Below, piece by piece: positions 11,652 through 23,285 of a stretch of DNA of 38,943 nucleotides; position 1 is the stretch's first letter, and each line of letters starts with the position of its first letter. A model generated the notes under the pieces. The model was not told where the DNA came from. It did no database searches and saw nothing but the letters and a program-made list of their open reading frames with translations. Source of the stretch: Monosporascus cannonballus (Eukaryota > Ascomycota > Sordariomycetes > Xylariales); the NCBI GenBank assembly GCA_004154925.1, contig QJNS01000426.1:1-38943 (forward strand), written 5' to 3'. The position numbers and the translations under genes were made by a program.

Positions 11652-11850
11652 TACGAAAAAAATTTTTAAAAATTTTTTTAAAAAAATTAAAAAATAAAAT
11701 AAAAATAATTTTTTAAAATTTGTTAAAAAATAGTTAAAAATTAGTTTAAAATCAATTAAAATCAATTAAAATTAATTAAAATCAATTAAAATCAATTAAA
11801 AATAAAATATAAAAGTTTTTAAAAAACGCTTAAAATTTTTTAAAAAAAAC
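11652..11850. repeat. AT-rich low-complexity block
   Basis: About 200 bp made nearly only of A and T, dominated by A5-8 and T5-8 runs, sharply unlike the roughly balanced flanks. It lies about 320 bp upstream of the DUS2 start. It could be a short RIP-type or low-complexity island; no transposon remnant can be read in it. Confidence 0.9.
11751..11800. repeat. Five tandem 10-bp units ATCAATTAAA
   Basis: Five exact-length decamers lie end to end inside the AT-rich block. Units 1, 2, 4 and 5 are ATCAATTAAA, and unit 3 is ATTAATTAAA (C to T at position 3). The flanks on both sides hold more degenerate relatives. A 10-bp period is close to one helical turn, so the A-tracts would be phased. Confidence 0.92.
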
Positions 11851-12984
11851 CTTGCATGCTCGTTTTTCTCTGGAACTAGAGAAAAGTTAGCCAACCGAAG
11901 CGGCCGTAGCCTCATTACTGAGAGCTATCGGTAACCTTTGCCATAATATCTTGGGAGTTCCGAGACTACATCCGAGATTGCCTTCAGAGAAACTATAGGA
12001 TTCAAGAGCCAATCGATCTTATGCGAAATCAGATACTTCTGGTCCGCCCTAAGGACTGTTGAAGATGGCAGTAACATAAGCAAGAGGCCGGCAAGGCGAT
12101 ATAAATCTGCCACCTAGTGAACCGCCCAGTGCTCCTGAGCCCGCTGTGGAGTGGCACGATAACGGCTTTTCGCTGGAGACTATGGCAGTGACGAAGTATG
12201 AGGGAGAAGAGCCACACTCACGTCATCAGCATCAGAGAAAGGATCCATCTTATTTTGCGAATACCGCTGTTGTCGGAACGTATGAAGAATCCGGATCTGG
12301 GACACTGGGAAGACGTTGTCCACGGTCTAAAAATAGCTTCGCTCAGCCCAAGGTCGGAGAATACGTCGTGGGGCATGTAGGCAAGCTTGGCAAACTATAA
12401 ACTTGCTCTTGTGACGTTGGAATTCCGCATTTTGTAAAATTCTGGAGCGCTTAGTCCCAATAAGTAGGATGCGCTACAGGATCCCACACGATGACATGAC
12501 AAGGCACTATTGATGCCCTCTCAGTCCATGGAACAGTGATGCAACTGCCGGCCTAAGCCTCTACGCCGGTTGCGGGACGATATAGTACTAGGATGTTAAA
12601 CATGTGCAATACAGGCGCAAGACCGGGGGGTATTATGTGACAGCCAGATGGGGCCCGTTCAGCAGACACACGTATTTGAACTTCGGGCACGCGGAGATGA
12701 ACCAGCTGACATGACTATGTTGTAGGCCGTCAGACCTGTGATACTTATTTGTGCCTTTTTTTAGTTACTGCTTACTAGTGGAAGCTACCTAGGCATGAAC
12801 AAAAACCGTAATACGTTACCTATGCAGCACGAAGTAATACAATATCGACATGAAGGGTAGGTAGTTTTGGACCGTATATGAAACGGCAACTCCCCATTTC
12901 TTGGTTACAAGCACACCTCGGGTACCAGGAAGGTAGCCCTGCAGAGTGTAGGTACCCATCTATGCGTCATACGGAGCCATCGTA

Positions 12985-13009
12985 TTACCTACTAGGTACC
13001 TAGGTAGGC
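12985..13009. promoter_or_regulatory. CCTAGGTA-type palindromic cluster
   Basis: Overlapping palindromic GGTACC and CCTAGG motifs (TACTAGGTACCTAGGTAGG). Similar clusters occur upstream of RAD53 and casein kinase 2 beta in this window. A regulatory role is inferred only from position and recurrence. Confidence 0.3.
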
Positions 13010-14318
13010 TGCGGGTCCCAACATCGTGGGTTGATTTACTTCCGTCAGAGCGACCCAAACCCACTAACTGGAGAGCCTGCTTTATGAAGTAAATAAACAA
13101 TTGATACCACCAGGTGGATAACCCTGCGGGGACATGGCAGTAGTGTATGTATTTTAGTACAACATCACCATCACTGGCACCTTCAATTAGGTTGGCCATC
13201 TATGTATGTGTATCTTCCTCTCGGAAGATGAAAGGCTGATTTTTTTTTAAAGGCTAAACGGCCCGTGGCAACTTGCGGGCACAATGTGAGCCTATTATAT
13301 GTATGGGTGGGATGATGCATTGAATAGACGACCAGGGCGCAGCCGGGTTAGCCTGTATATTTAAAGCACCTAACTATGCCATTGAGATCTCTCTATGTAG
13401 GAGCCCGGTCCACCATCACCCACAGCACAGGCGTGACAGGCACGTCACTTCCCACTTGTCCAACACCGGGGCAATAGCAAGCTTAAAGGAAGTTTCAATA
13501 TTAGTATTGTGCGAAACAGCGCTCCGATTCGATCGCCTTACGAGCTACTACCGTAAAAGTGTTGCTTAAGTAATTTGCTACGTATTCAATTTTGAATACG
13601 ACTCAGCGACTTGACTCAGTGCGCCTGCTCGCCAAAACATCTACTATTAGACCAGGTAGGTATTTACATAGATAATTACCCATTGGTAGCGCCCATACTT
13701 CGCCTCAGCTGGGCGTGACGACGTTGTTACCTCTTAAGGGGCCTCGTCTAATTAGACGCTCGTGGACGCCACTCCATAGGCACACTATATGCCGAGGCCA
13801 ACGCACTTGGAAGACAAAACCCACCGCTCCACACCCTCAATTCACAACCTCGCTGAGAGTTGCTGAAAGAGCTCCGTTTTCTGGGATCAACCAAGTTTTA
13901 CTTCTCAGACAGGAAGAATCTCAGTAACTTAGCTTGGGTACACGACATTTACCCACCAAGACAACCGCCCGAGGTGGGCAGGTCTCGTCTGCGCGTCCTA
14001 GTCCCCTACTGTTCGCGGCGGTGGATTGGAGACACCGTGATAGCTTGCTTGGTTGGCTTGTGCAGAGCTACATCTACCCACAATACACCTGGGGCCATCA
14101 TTAGCAAACATGACTTCAAGTAAGTTACCTACTATCCCTGCTTGCTCTTCCATATCTCCCTTCTCATAGCCCCTACCACCCTCGATCGAGGCGACGATGC
14201 AGAGGACGGACAGACGGCCCATAGGAATCACCATCTTCGACTAGAAACCTCAATTCCGAGTGCGCATTTACTGGATGCGCCGGCAGGACCATCAGCTTCG
14301 TAATAAAAGTTACCAAGC

Positions 14319-17300
14319 ATGGCTGAGTCTGTTGACTGCAAGAGCTCGCCAACGCCGACCTCTACGCCCGAGCCAGAGCCCATCCAGTCACACAAGAAGA
14401 GATCTAGGCTACAACGCCTCTCTTCGTTCTTTCCGTCGCTAACCAATTCCCAACCCCCAGATCACTCTCCGGGACAGGAGGTCCACCGAAAACCGCTTCC
14501 CCAGGAGCCGCACCTTCAGCTGCCTTCCCTCCATTTTGGCCATCAACTCGGGAATGAGGCGACTTCTGATACTTCGACTCCCTCAAGCGTCCCGGCCATG
14601 CAAGAACACCATGACGGGGAACCGTCAAACGGGAATGTGCCGAGCGCCGTGCCGACGAAATTGCAGAAAAAGGCCCCGGTGCTGTCACAGCCGTTGCCTC
14701 CACGAGTCCCGGACAAGGACCCGCATATCACTCCTCCTGCACATGCTGCAACTTTCCACTTCACAGAGACGAAGCCATCGCCACGCCTCACCAAGGAGAA
14801 TCCGGCTCATAAACGAAGCAGTAGCAGTCCACAGGCTGGCAATAACGCCGCGAACCTCTCACACCCTCCGACTGGTTTGATGCCTGGGCAGTCGTCTTCA
14901 CCTGGCCAGCCTGGAGGCAGAAGCTCATCTGCGCAACCGCCGAGCGATGGAACGGCTCCGAGTCCTGGTACTATCGTCGTCACTACGGCAGACTCACGTC
15001 CAGGATCAAGCAACGGCAGCCAAAGTCCCTCACGGGATAGCGAGAAACGCGGAAGGCTAAGGAGAAGCTGGCTGCCGGGGGCTAGGTCCAGGTCTCACTC
15101 CAAGGATGTCTCAAACTTGAAGCGCGGGGCTTGGATTCTGGAACAAAACCAAGACTACAACACGTCTTTCCTCACGAGCGGAGAGAAAGTGCCGGAACTC
15201 TGGAATGAGAACGGCACTGTCTATGTCCACCTTCATGCGAAAGGCACCGGGGTAGGCCCGTCATTCAAGGTTCCTTCTTTCGCCGTCGATTACTCATTGG
15301 TGTTTGCCGAGCTTGTCGAGGCCGAAATGGCATCCCCCACTAGCTCTACTAGGAGTCGTGCACGAAGCTTTACTGGCCGCGATAGTTTGTCTGTTTCGGA
15401 TGCTGAGCGGCGGCAGGTCTCGTCGCCCCCAATTTCGCCCACGTCATCCGACCCCCTGGGTTCCGGGGAATCGCGTCTATACCTCCCAGTGTCAATGTTA
15501 GACCCCGGCCACGTATCAACCGAAGATCTGGAGCGGTTTATCTCGATTCGAAACATGTTTGCTTTCCTGACTGGCCAGCCTTTAGTCGGCACTAACTCAC
15601 AACCGACGCTCTTCAGAGTGTTGCTGAATATCGCGACGCTGCTGCGCGAGTTTGAGTTTACCAATGCCGACGGCTCAACCTTCGGTGAGGCTGTGGACAT
15701 GAGCTTCGGCTTCTTAATGGACCAGGTGGCTCTCGCGGATGTAAGACATAGTCGAGAAAAGACGTTGGAGTCTCTCATCCTAGGGGAACGAATGCGCTCG
15801 ATGACGCTCTACAATGAAGCGTTCGCCCATGCGGCGGGCAAGTATTCAGCTATCCGAGATTTGAGCTCCCCCCTGTGGGAAGAATTATCGCCCAACACAC
15901 GTCAACGCCTTGAGCGAGCCCACCTGGACTTGATAACGCGTCAAAATAGCGTTAACAATAGGTTGGAGGCGTTTGAATTTCCCGCCCTATTCTCTGGCGT
16001 TGCTAGCTCGGCAACTATGTACAAGGACGTCAAATTTGGTGTCTGGAGAAGGGCGTTTAGCCGAATGAGGCAGTTCGCTCTTAGCTATTACAAGACAACC
16101 TTCGGTAGCTGGCCGCCCAAAGCTCGCAGCAAGAAGAACCCTTTCACGGAGAGCGGTCTCAATAGGCAGGTCTTGAAGATCTTGTACTCGGACCTGTGTG
16201 CGCTCTATGACCTGCTTGCGGACCGGGAATCGCTCACGACTCGGGTCATTGACCAGAGCGCGGAAGAAATCGCCCATGATGATGAGAATCCTCACGTCTC
16301 AGCGTTGCGCAGAATTCTGGGCGAGTTTGATATGTCCTCACCACCTGTGCTACCTCCAATTCCATTTGATCTTCCCAAATTGCCGGACAGTAAGTAATTT
16401 CTAGTTGATTCTTGTCCAAGCTGCTCCTTCCCCCGTAAGGTGTGGCCGTAGGGTTCTGAACGAAGTCTCCCAAAATGCTACCTTCGTACGGTTCTTGAAA
16501 CTCGTCTTATAAGTCACGAATACCCGCCAAACCACCTAGACGATGGATTTGCTAACACCAGACGTTATAGTGATTAGCGTCCAGGAAAACTACTATGAGC
16601 TTCCCGCGAAAGAGCAGGGGCGGCTGGATAAGAGTCTACAAGACTACCAACTGCTTCTCATATTGAACAAAGCTTACGATTTTGAGACGGTCAGGCTGGC
16701 CTCGCCCTTCCTCGAACAATTCAAAGAATTCGAGCATAAGGAGGCGAAAGGGAAACATATTGCGGAAGTGGTAGACCAGCGTATTGGGTACTGGCTGTTT
16801 CTATACGTTGTCATTCAGTCACTTCCTATGCTCGTAGTGGACGCGCCCGGTCTTCGCTTCACGGAAGGCGTGGAATATTTCCTCTGCCAACCAGCCAAGG
16901 GCAACCCGCCGTGGATGGGTGAAGGGCCTTCGGTCCGCAAGAGGTGGTACGAGGTTGCGGGTGGCGGCGGTCTGGTTGAGCTCTCGGAGGACGCCGTTGA
17001 GTTTAGTATTGAAGGTATCTACAATCGGAGCCACTGTTGGCAGGCCGCCAAGCAATGGGAGATGGCTAGGGAAGGCGCTCTTGCGCCTGCTCCCCAGGAG
17101 ACGCTGTCGCCCCTTCAGCCTCCCGAGTCTGTTTTCACGGACATGGACCCGAAGCGATCCGCATCCCCGCCGGCGGGGCCACCGGGCCTCAGTCTACGGC
17201 CAAGGAACGGATCGCCGAGCGATAGGTCGCAGGCGTATCGAAAGAGCACCGCTCTGGGATTGGAACCTGTCGCCTTACCGCAGGACGGCCATCTGATGCC

Positions 17301-17544
17301 AGGCTCACGCGTGGTGAGTGCCGGTGGCCCGACACCGCCCCCCCGCCCAGTGAGCGCTTTAATAAACCGCAGCCGTTCTTCCGGCAACCTACATGGACGT
17401 GATAGCGTGGACTCGTCCGCGTCTCCAACGAACGCGCAGAAGGACTCCCGACAAAGCTCGGTCGGCGGCAGTACATTCGATGACATTTTGAAAGATATGA
17501 AAGACGCGGACGGGAAGCCAAAGAAGAAGAGGACGTTCTTCTGA
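14319..17544 (+). CDS. Large fungal protein of unknown function (DUF8004-like), disturbed in the middle
   Basis: I do not know its function. It resembles a filamentous-fungal family I recall as DUF8004. The first part (14319-16389) has a long Pro/Ser-rich disordered N-terminus of about 240 residues. A conserved domain then starts with RGAWILEQNQDYN and TSGEKVPELWNENGTVYVHL and continues through ISIRNMFAFLTGQPLVGT and ALSYYKTTFGSWPPKA to IPFDLPKLPD. The second part (16543-17544) continues with DLLTPDVIVISVQENYYEL, RLDKSLQDYQLLLILNKAYD and a Ser-rich tail ending KPKKKRTFF. Between them the coding signal changes frame. RRVLNEVSQNATFVRFLKLV and ISHEYPPNHLD are readable but in different frames with stops. 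Two GT-AG introns (16390-16465 and 16540 minus 54 bp, i.e. 16486-16539) would give 1031 aa but leave a 20-nt exon and remove these conserved pieces. Either indels or unusual splicing are at work. The start ATG follows an in-frame stop closely. Confidence 0.72.
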
Positions 17545-19462
17545 ACGGGAATGGTTTGCATTACTGGGTCTATTTAGCATGCTGACCGGAAAGTGGGCCT
17601 GGAGTTTATGGCGATGTCTACCTAGATATATCTGCATAATTCGGGATATAGAGAAAAAATATTGATAGCGATATGGATGTCGTCCGCCAACTGCGCTTTC
17701 AAACTCCATGACAATAATACCCCGCTATCGTTTATAAAAACTTGGAAACTTTTATATTGCCCTTTGAAAGCGTTACTTAAGCCACCCAGCTCAAAGCCGC
17801 TATACGAAGTAACCTTTTCAGCCCAGTTTCATGCATCGCTGGAGGGGACAGGAATTTTGGGTTAATCCTAGCTTGGCCAGAGCACTGGCTTCGATACTTC
17901 ACGAAAAGCAGTTTCGAAGTGCCTAGAAGTATTCATGGTACTGTCATATGGTAAGCTTTGCTAGGCACACTTCAGATGTCAGTCAATATCGATTAACGAA
18001 TCGAGGGCTATTGCTCTGTTGAATGGTTGTGGTTCAAAATAACCACATGGAGTTCCTGGACTAGGAAAATAATGATTGGTACCAGGCGACTTGGAGTCCC
18101 TGGCACTAGGCTAAAGAAAGCATAGGCAGATCAGGTGGGGCGAGACTTGGGCAAGAATAAGCGGACTGCGGCCTTTACCTGTGCAACTCACAGGGGTATT
18201 CTTTGTTAGCTACCTCCACCGCCCCACGAGTTTCTATAGATAGCTAGTATGTATACACCCGTACATTCTGTATGCAATATAACCTCCATTAATTCCTTTG
18301 CTGTTTTCTACCACTTTTTAACGCAGCACTTCATCTTATTCCATTATCTGTTGTTAAAGGCCTTCGATAGCATTAATTAACAGCGATGTTTTGTAAATGT
18401 GTTATTTTGGACGAATCGAAGCTAGGCTTTTAATGTTAGAAATTATAGAGAGTTTTAAATTAAAACAATTACAGTTATGGAAAGGTTATTGAAATGCCGT
18501 ACACTTAGTAACGACTTTTAGGTATATAGAAAGTACATCAATTGCGATATAAATTCTATGGGAATCATCCTATTAGCCTCTAACGCAAACAAGTGGGACA
18601 GTAGGGGCAAATAATAAAGAATACCTATGGCTTGTACCTCACACCTTCGGTGGCCCGTTGCCCCCTACCTCCACTGAAGAGAACCTGTAATGCTGAGGCG
18701 GCAACAGCTGCCCCAGTGGTCGCGCACCCTACGTTACGCCCCACTGCGTGCATCCTGCACCCTTACACCTACCTACCCTACCTTGGACAGCGTACCTCGC
18801 GTATGTGCTTGTCCGCGAATCAGTCCTGTGATTTGCTTTCCTCTTGAGACTTGACCCTCTTTGGCTTGCATTTCCACTTCCGTTTACCAAGTATGCCCAC
18901 CTGATTCTTTTATCGCAGTTGAAGTTCTCGTCATAGCTGCGCGTTCAAGCAATTGCTCCTCCAATATATATTCGATTACCTGATTCCGTCGCGTGAGCTT
19001 CTTGTCTCACACGCTTCCCTATATACATCTATATGTGATATCACCTATCACTCTATCTGAACGCTGTGTTTGTGTATTACTTACTTATTACCTACTTAGT
19101 TAGGTAACGGATAGGTAACGACCGCCGGTGCAACCATAACAACCCTCCACCCCGATCCTTTCGCGATAAAGATTCTCGTGGAACCAAGCCAGAGAAAAAG
19201 AAAATAAAATAAAACAACCAATTGTTTCTGCATGATCAAGACTCGGTCTTCGTCGAGGCAGCTGCGCTCTCCGAAGCTGGATATCTCGCGGGCGCTCCTG
19301 AGTTAGCCGACTGCCTGGACCCTGGTTTCTCGCAGTCGGTGGCTAAATACACTGCCTTTGAACGAAGTAGGTTGCCGTGTCTCTCTGCAGTTGTTGCCTG
19401 TGCAGCTTGGCTGGTTGCTCTCAGTCGCCTCAGTGTTTGGAGTCTTATTTTGGGCCTTCCCG
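17545..19462. other. Gene-free stretch upstream of the RAD53-type kinase gene
   Basis: A 1.9-kb spacer between two plus-strand genes. It is AT-rich at about 18290-18560. A TTACCTACTTAGTTAGGTAACGG-type cluster lies at 19078-19120, and an A-rich stretch (AAAATAAAATAAAAC) at about 19200-19215. No gene is seen; the right part should carry the kinase promoter and 5' UTR. Confidence 0.55.
19078..19120. promoter_or_regulatory. TTACCTA/TAGGTAACG motif cluster upstream of RAD53-type gene
   Basis: Contains repeated TTACTTATTACCTACTTAG and twin (G)GATAGGTAACG/TTAGGTAACGG units about 345 bp upstream of the start codon. It is related to the CCTAGGTA motifs elsewhere in the window. A regulatory role is inferred from position only. 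Confidence 0.3.
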
Positions 19463-22400
19463 ATGGACCAGAATGACGGCTCCCAAGCTACTCAGCAAGG
19501 TTAGCTCCTAATATGTTCTATCATTCTTCACCCCCTTCCAGGTCGTCTACGTGGAAAATGCGCCTAACACTCGATGTCTTTCCACACACAGCAACGCAGA
19601 ATGCCTTAGACCCCCGCAGAATCGGCAAGCAGAACTCGGGCTTTTCAGATGAAGAGATCTCCGACATAGTGTGTTTGCTCTATCCGAACACCGAAAATGC
19701 GAGTAGCGAGGTCCAGCGGTTGGCCAACTCGCCCGAGTATAGTCGCTTCACCGTCGGGCGCTACACGGCCGATAACATCGACTCCGACCTCTACCTCGAA
19801 GATGATGCGCGAAACTTTGGCCGCACCCGCGGCGTGGGCGACCATGCTATCGTGTTGAGACTGTCGGCAAATGTCAAGGACCCTGCCATGGGCTTTACCT
19901 TCGGTCGCAACCCGAGCCGCTGCGATATTGCGTTTACGAAGGACCAAGCAAGAAGGCTAAGCAACGTTCATTTTCGCATATTCGTCAACGAGCACGGAAG
20001 CGTCATGCTAGAAGACCAGTCGACCAACGGCACTGTCGTTGACGGTCAACTGCTCAGGAAGTCGGACCGGGAGAGACACAACCGAGCTCCTACAAGAACG
20101 CTAGAAAGCGGTTCGACGATCAAAATCATCATGGTCCAGAGTACCAAGGATCTGCTTTTTCTCGTTCGGATTCCCCGCCGCGATGGTGGGACGGAAGCAT
20201 TATATACGCAAAACCTCGAAACGTACTTAAGAAGGCTCCATGGACGAGACGAAGATCCCGATAAGACAATCAGACCCGGTCCGAGCGGTCATGTAAGTTG
20301 ATATCACAAACCTGTTTCCACGACGAAGGCGGCTAAGTTCGGAAGGTAAATTTATTTCCTGTGCCCTTCGCTAAGGGGAAGCGTACCGACCCCTCTGCAA
20401 ACTATACGGGGCACAGTGCTCTCGAGAAGAAGTCGCGTGAGTGGCGTGGTGGTGATAAGTACAACCGTGTCGGTGTCATCGGTAAGGGGGCATTCGCGAC
20501 GGTCTACAAAGTCACATCTAGGTACGACGGTTCTCCGTACGCTGCCAAGGAGCTCGACAAGCGAAAATTCATGAAGAACGGCGTTCTCGACCAGAAGGTT
20601 GAAAATGAAATGAGGATAATGCAGAAAGTCCAACATGTATGTTTTCCTTTCATCCCAATTCTCAGCGATCTAACCTGCTACTAGGCAAATATCGTCCAAT
20701 ATATTGAACATCTCGATTGGGACGCTCACCAGTTCATCATCATCATGGAATACGTGCCCCTAGGTGATCTGGGCAAGCTAGTTCAAGACCATGGCTCGAT
20801 CCGGGAACCTCACGTTAAGGTTATGGCTGACCAGTTGATCGACGCCGTTGGCTATCTCCATGACAACAAGATCACTCACCGCGACGTGAAACCAGATAAC
20901 ATCCTAATCCAATCGCTAGATCCTTTAGTGGTAAAGCTGACGGACTTCGGTCTATCCAAAATGATCGACACTGAACAAACGTTTTTAAAGACCTTTTGCG
21001 GCACACTCTTGTATTGTGCGCCCGAAGTTTACAACGAGTATGCATCATATGACGATCTTGGCAGGAAGACACATAGGAGGAACCAGCGAATAGTGGATAG
21101 AGAAAGGTATGATCACGCGGTAGATATATGGTCTCTGGGCGGTGTGCTCTTCTATGCTCTTACTAGTAGGCCGCCCTTCCCAGTCAGGAACGGGGTAACA
21201 TACACGGAGCTGTTGGATCACATCATCAAGACGCCGCTCAATACGTTGCCCTTGGTCAGCTCAGAGGTGTCGAGGCCCGGCATCGAGTTCTTGTGCAGGA
21301 TGATCCATGTGCGTCCAGAGACCCGGGCCACTATTGCCGAGCTTCAAGCCCATCCTTGGCTTAACAGTCTCGGGCAATCTTTCGATGAGATATCCGACGA
21401 GGAACTGGGTCAGGGTGCTTCGCAGCTTAGTCTTGACGATAGACAGCCAGCCCCGGAAGCGGATCTGGGAGCCAGCGCTTTGCAGGAGCCCGACTTTTCT
21501 ATGGAATACGAATCGGAGAAAGAGAACTACACATTTAGACAACGTACAGCACAGAACAGATTGTTCGGGGAAGTGAACAATTCTGCACTAGGCAGCGCTG
21601 GCGCCGTTGCAGAAGAGCAGTTGAATCTGCCCGTCTCAAATACGAGCTCCGGAGAGACCGAAATACTGGGACCTGTGATCCGTGACAGCTTTGAGGGCTC
21701 TGATGGCCTTTCCACGCCACGGCAAAAGCGCCCGCTCACCCAGTCCGCGCTCACGGAGAGCCAAGTGCCGTTCGAAGGCAACACTCGCAGTGTCCTGCTG
21801 GGCTTTGGCTCACAAAGCCTCGGGGGTGCTTCATCGATATTTGGGAATCTAAACATGACGTCCCCGATAGACGGAGAGTCAAGCCTCCAATCCCTGGCCA
21901 GCGACTTCACCGCAAGCAAGCGAAAGCCCGCCTATGACACAAGCGATGAGTATGAGGGTGGGACACGAGCCAAACCATCGATGAAGAGATTGAAGTCGCA
22001 AGGGGATGTCAACCTCACTCCAGAGGAAGAAGATGACGAATACACTCTTCTAGCTAGCGTGCCCCCTTTGCCCCAAAATCTGTCTGGTCGGCAAATCGAC
22101 TACCCTCTTCACAAAACGACCTTCTGGGACAGCCAGGATAAGAAGTCGTGGCACCTAGACTATCCCGAAATGACGCATTCTCAATATAACGCATTCGAGC
22201 GTGCTGCCGAAAGAAGGAACGAGGAGTTCGGCCCGGGCAAATCGCCTCTGTGGGATCTTGCGATGCGAGATTTTCCGCCGACGCGCAACCGATCCGAGAA
22301 TCATAAGCCACTAGAACTACGTCCAGCCTTGCTCAAGCGCGACAGCAATATGGTGGGGCAAACGAGTGACTTGGATCTACCGTCGACGGCGCCCTTGCCC

Positions 22401-23285
22401 GCAACCGACGATGACGATTTAGAGTCCATTCCGGATACCCTACCTCCAGAAACCCAGGCACTACCAACTTTGCAGGGACTCCGAGCCCCAAAGACCGTGG
22501 TGGCAACGTTTCGCTCAGCCCCCGGGTCATTGGTGCCGGGCATTTCATTTTCTCTCGTGGATCCTGTCCTGTCATGGGGCCGAGAGCGCCATAATACCAT
22601 CATATATCAACCAGCTACGGAATCAAAAGTGCCGAAGAATGCTTTCAGGGTACTCTTATGGCGAGATAGGTATAACGCGTCTTTGGGCGACTTCCGACCT
22701 TGGGAATTGAGCCAATCCACGTCTAGCCGGACAATGCGGGTATCTCCAGCGCCTGACTCGTATGCTTTCTATATTTCAACCAAGGCCACCAATGGCTTGC
22801 GCCTTAACAACAACCCGCTTCCGCCCAACGAACCGAAAGACAATACAGCGCCTTGCAAATACTGGATGAAACTTTACCATGGAGATACCATTTCGTTTTG
22901 GGGAACCGAAGACGTGAACTACCAAGCGAAACTTACGTTTGAATGCTTCTGGGGTAGTTCAGCCGTCTCGCGGCCGCCAGATGACCCACCCGCCTGTGTG
23001 CCAGATATCACTGCACGAAAACTTGATCGGCTATGGCCGAAGGCATTTGATAACCTCAGCTATGACAGAATTAAGTCTGAGGCACACCTCGAACACGAGG
23101 TGAGATTGCGACAGGTAGCTAAGGAGCAGGAACGCAGTCGAGTCTTCGAGCAGAAACGGGCGGAGGCGGTTAGAATCCTCTCATTGCGTGCTCGGGGAAC
23201 TACGCCGGCTAGCGCTCCCCCAGTGTCAAGGACAACGCTGCGGCCCGGAAAGACGGCAGCACAGCCCGTTTCGGAGCCCTTCTGA
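19463..23285 (+). CDS. RAD53: FHA-kinase-FHA checkpoint kinase, Rad53/MUS-59 type
   Basis: A Chk2-family Ser/Thr kinase of the DNA damage and replication checkpoint. The four exons are 19463-19499, 19592-20292, 20346-20636 and 20685-23285, with introns of 92, 53 and 48 bp, all GT-AG with CTAAC/CTAAG-like branch sites, giving 1209 aa. The N-terminus DGSQATQQATQ is a dense SQ/TQ cluster split by intron 1 and a likely ATR/ATM target. The first FHA domain (about 88-190) shows FGRNPSRCDI, RRLSNVHFRI and DQSTNGTVVDG. The kinase domain (about 285-570) has GKGAFATVY, YAAKELDK, HRDVKPDN (about 407), TDFGLSK and CAPEV. After a Ser-rich linker, a second FHA-like domain (about 948-1095) has LSWGRERHN and LYHGDTISFWG, then a charged helical region (RLRQVAKEQERSRVFEQKRA). 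Two FHA domains favour the Rad53/MUS-59 branch over the single-FHA PRD-4 branch of Neurospora. No lesion is seen. Confidence 0.92.

Noticed and set aside
11925..12400. Small genes on either strand beside the AT-rich block
   Set aside because: The frames are short, overlap each other on opposite strands and show no domain, signal peptide or splice partner.
14319..16397. Complete stand-alone gene of 692 aa, with 16543-17544 as a second gene
   Set aside because: The two parts form one family-length protein, and conserved sequence between them is readable in shifted frames. The ATG at 16543 is internal.
20745..23285. Kinase gene starting at 20745
   Set aside because: That start would drop the glycine loop and the FHA domain. 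The upstream exons join in frame with good splice sites.
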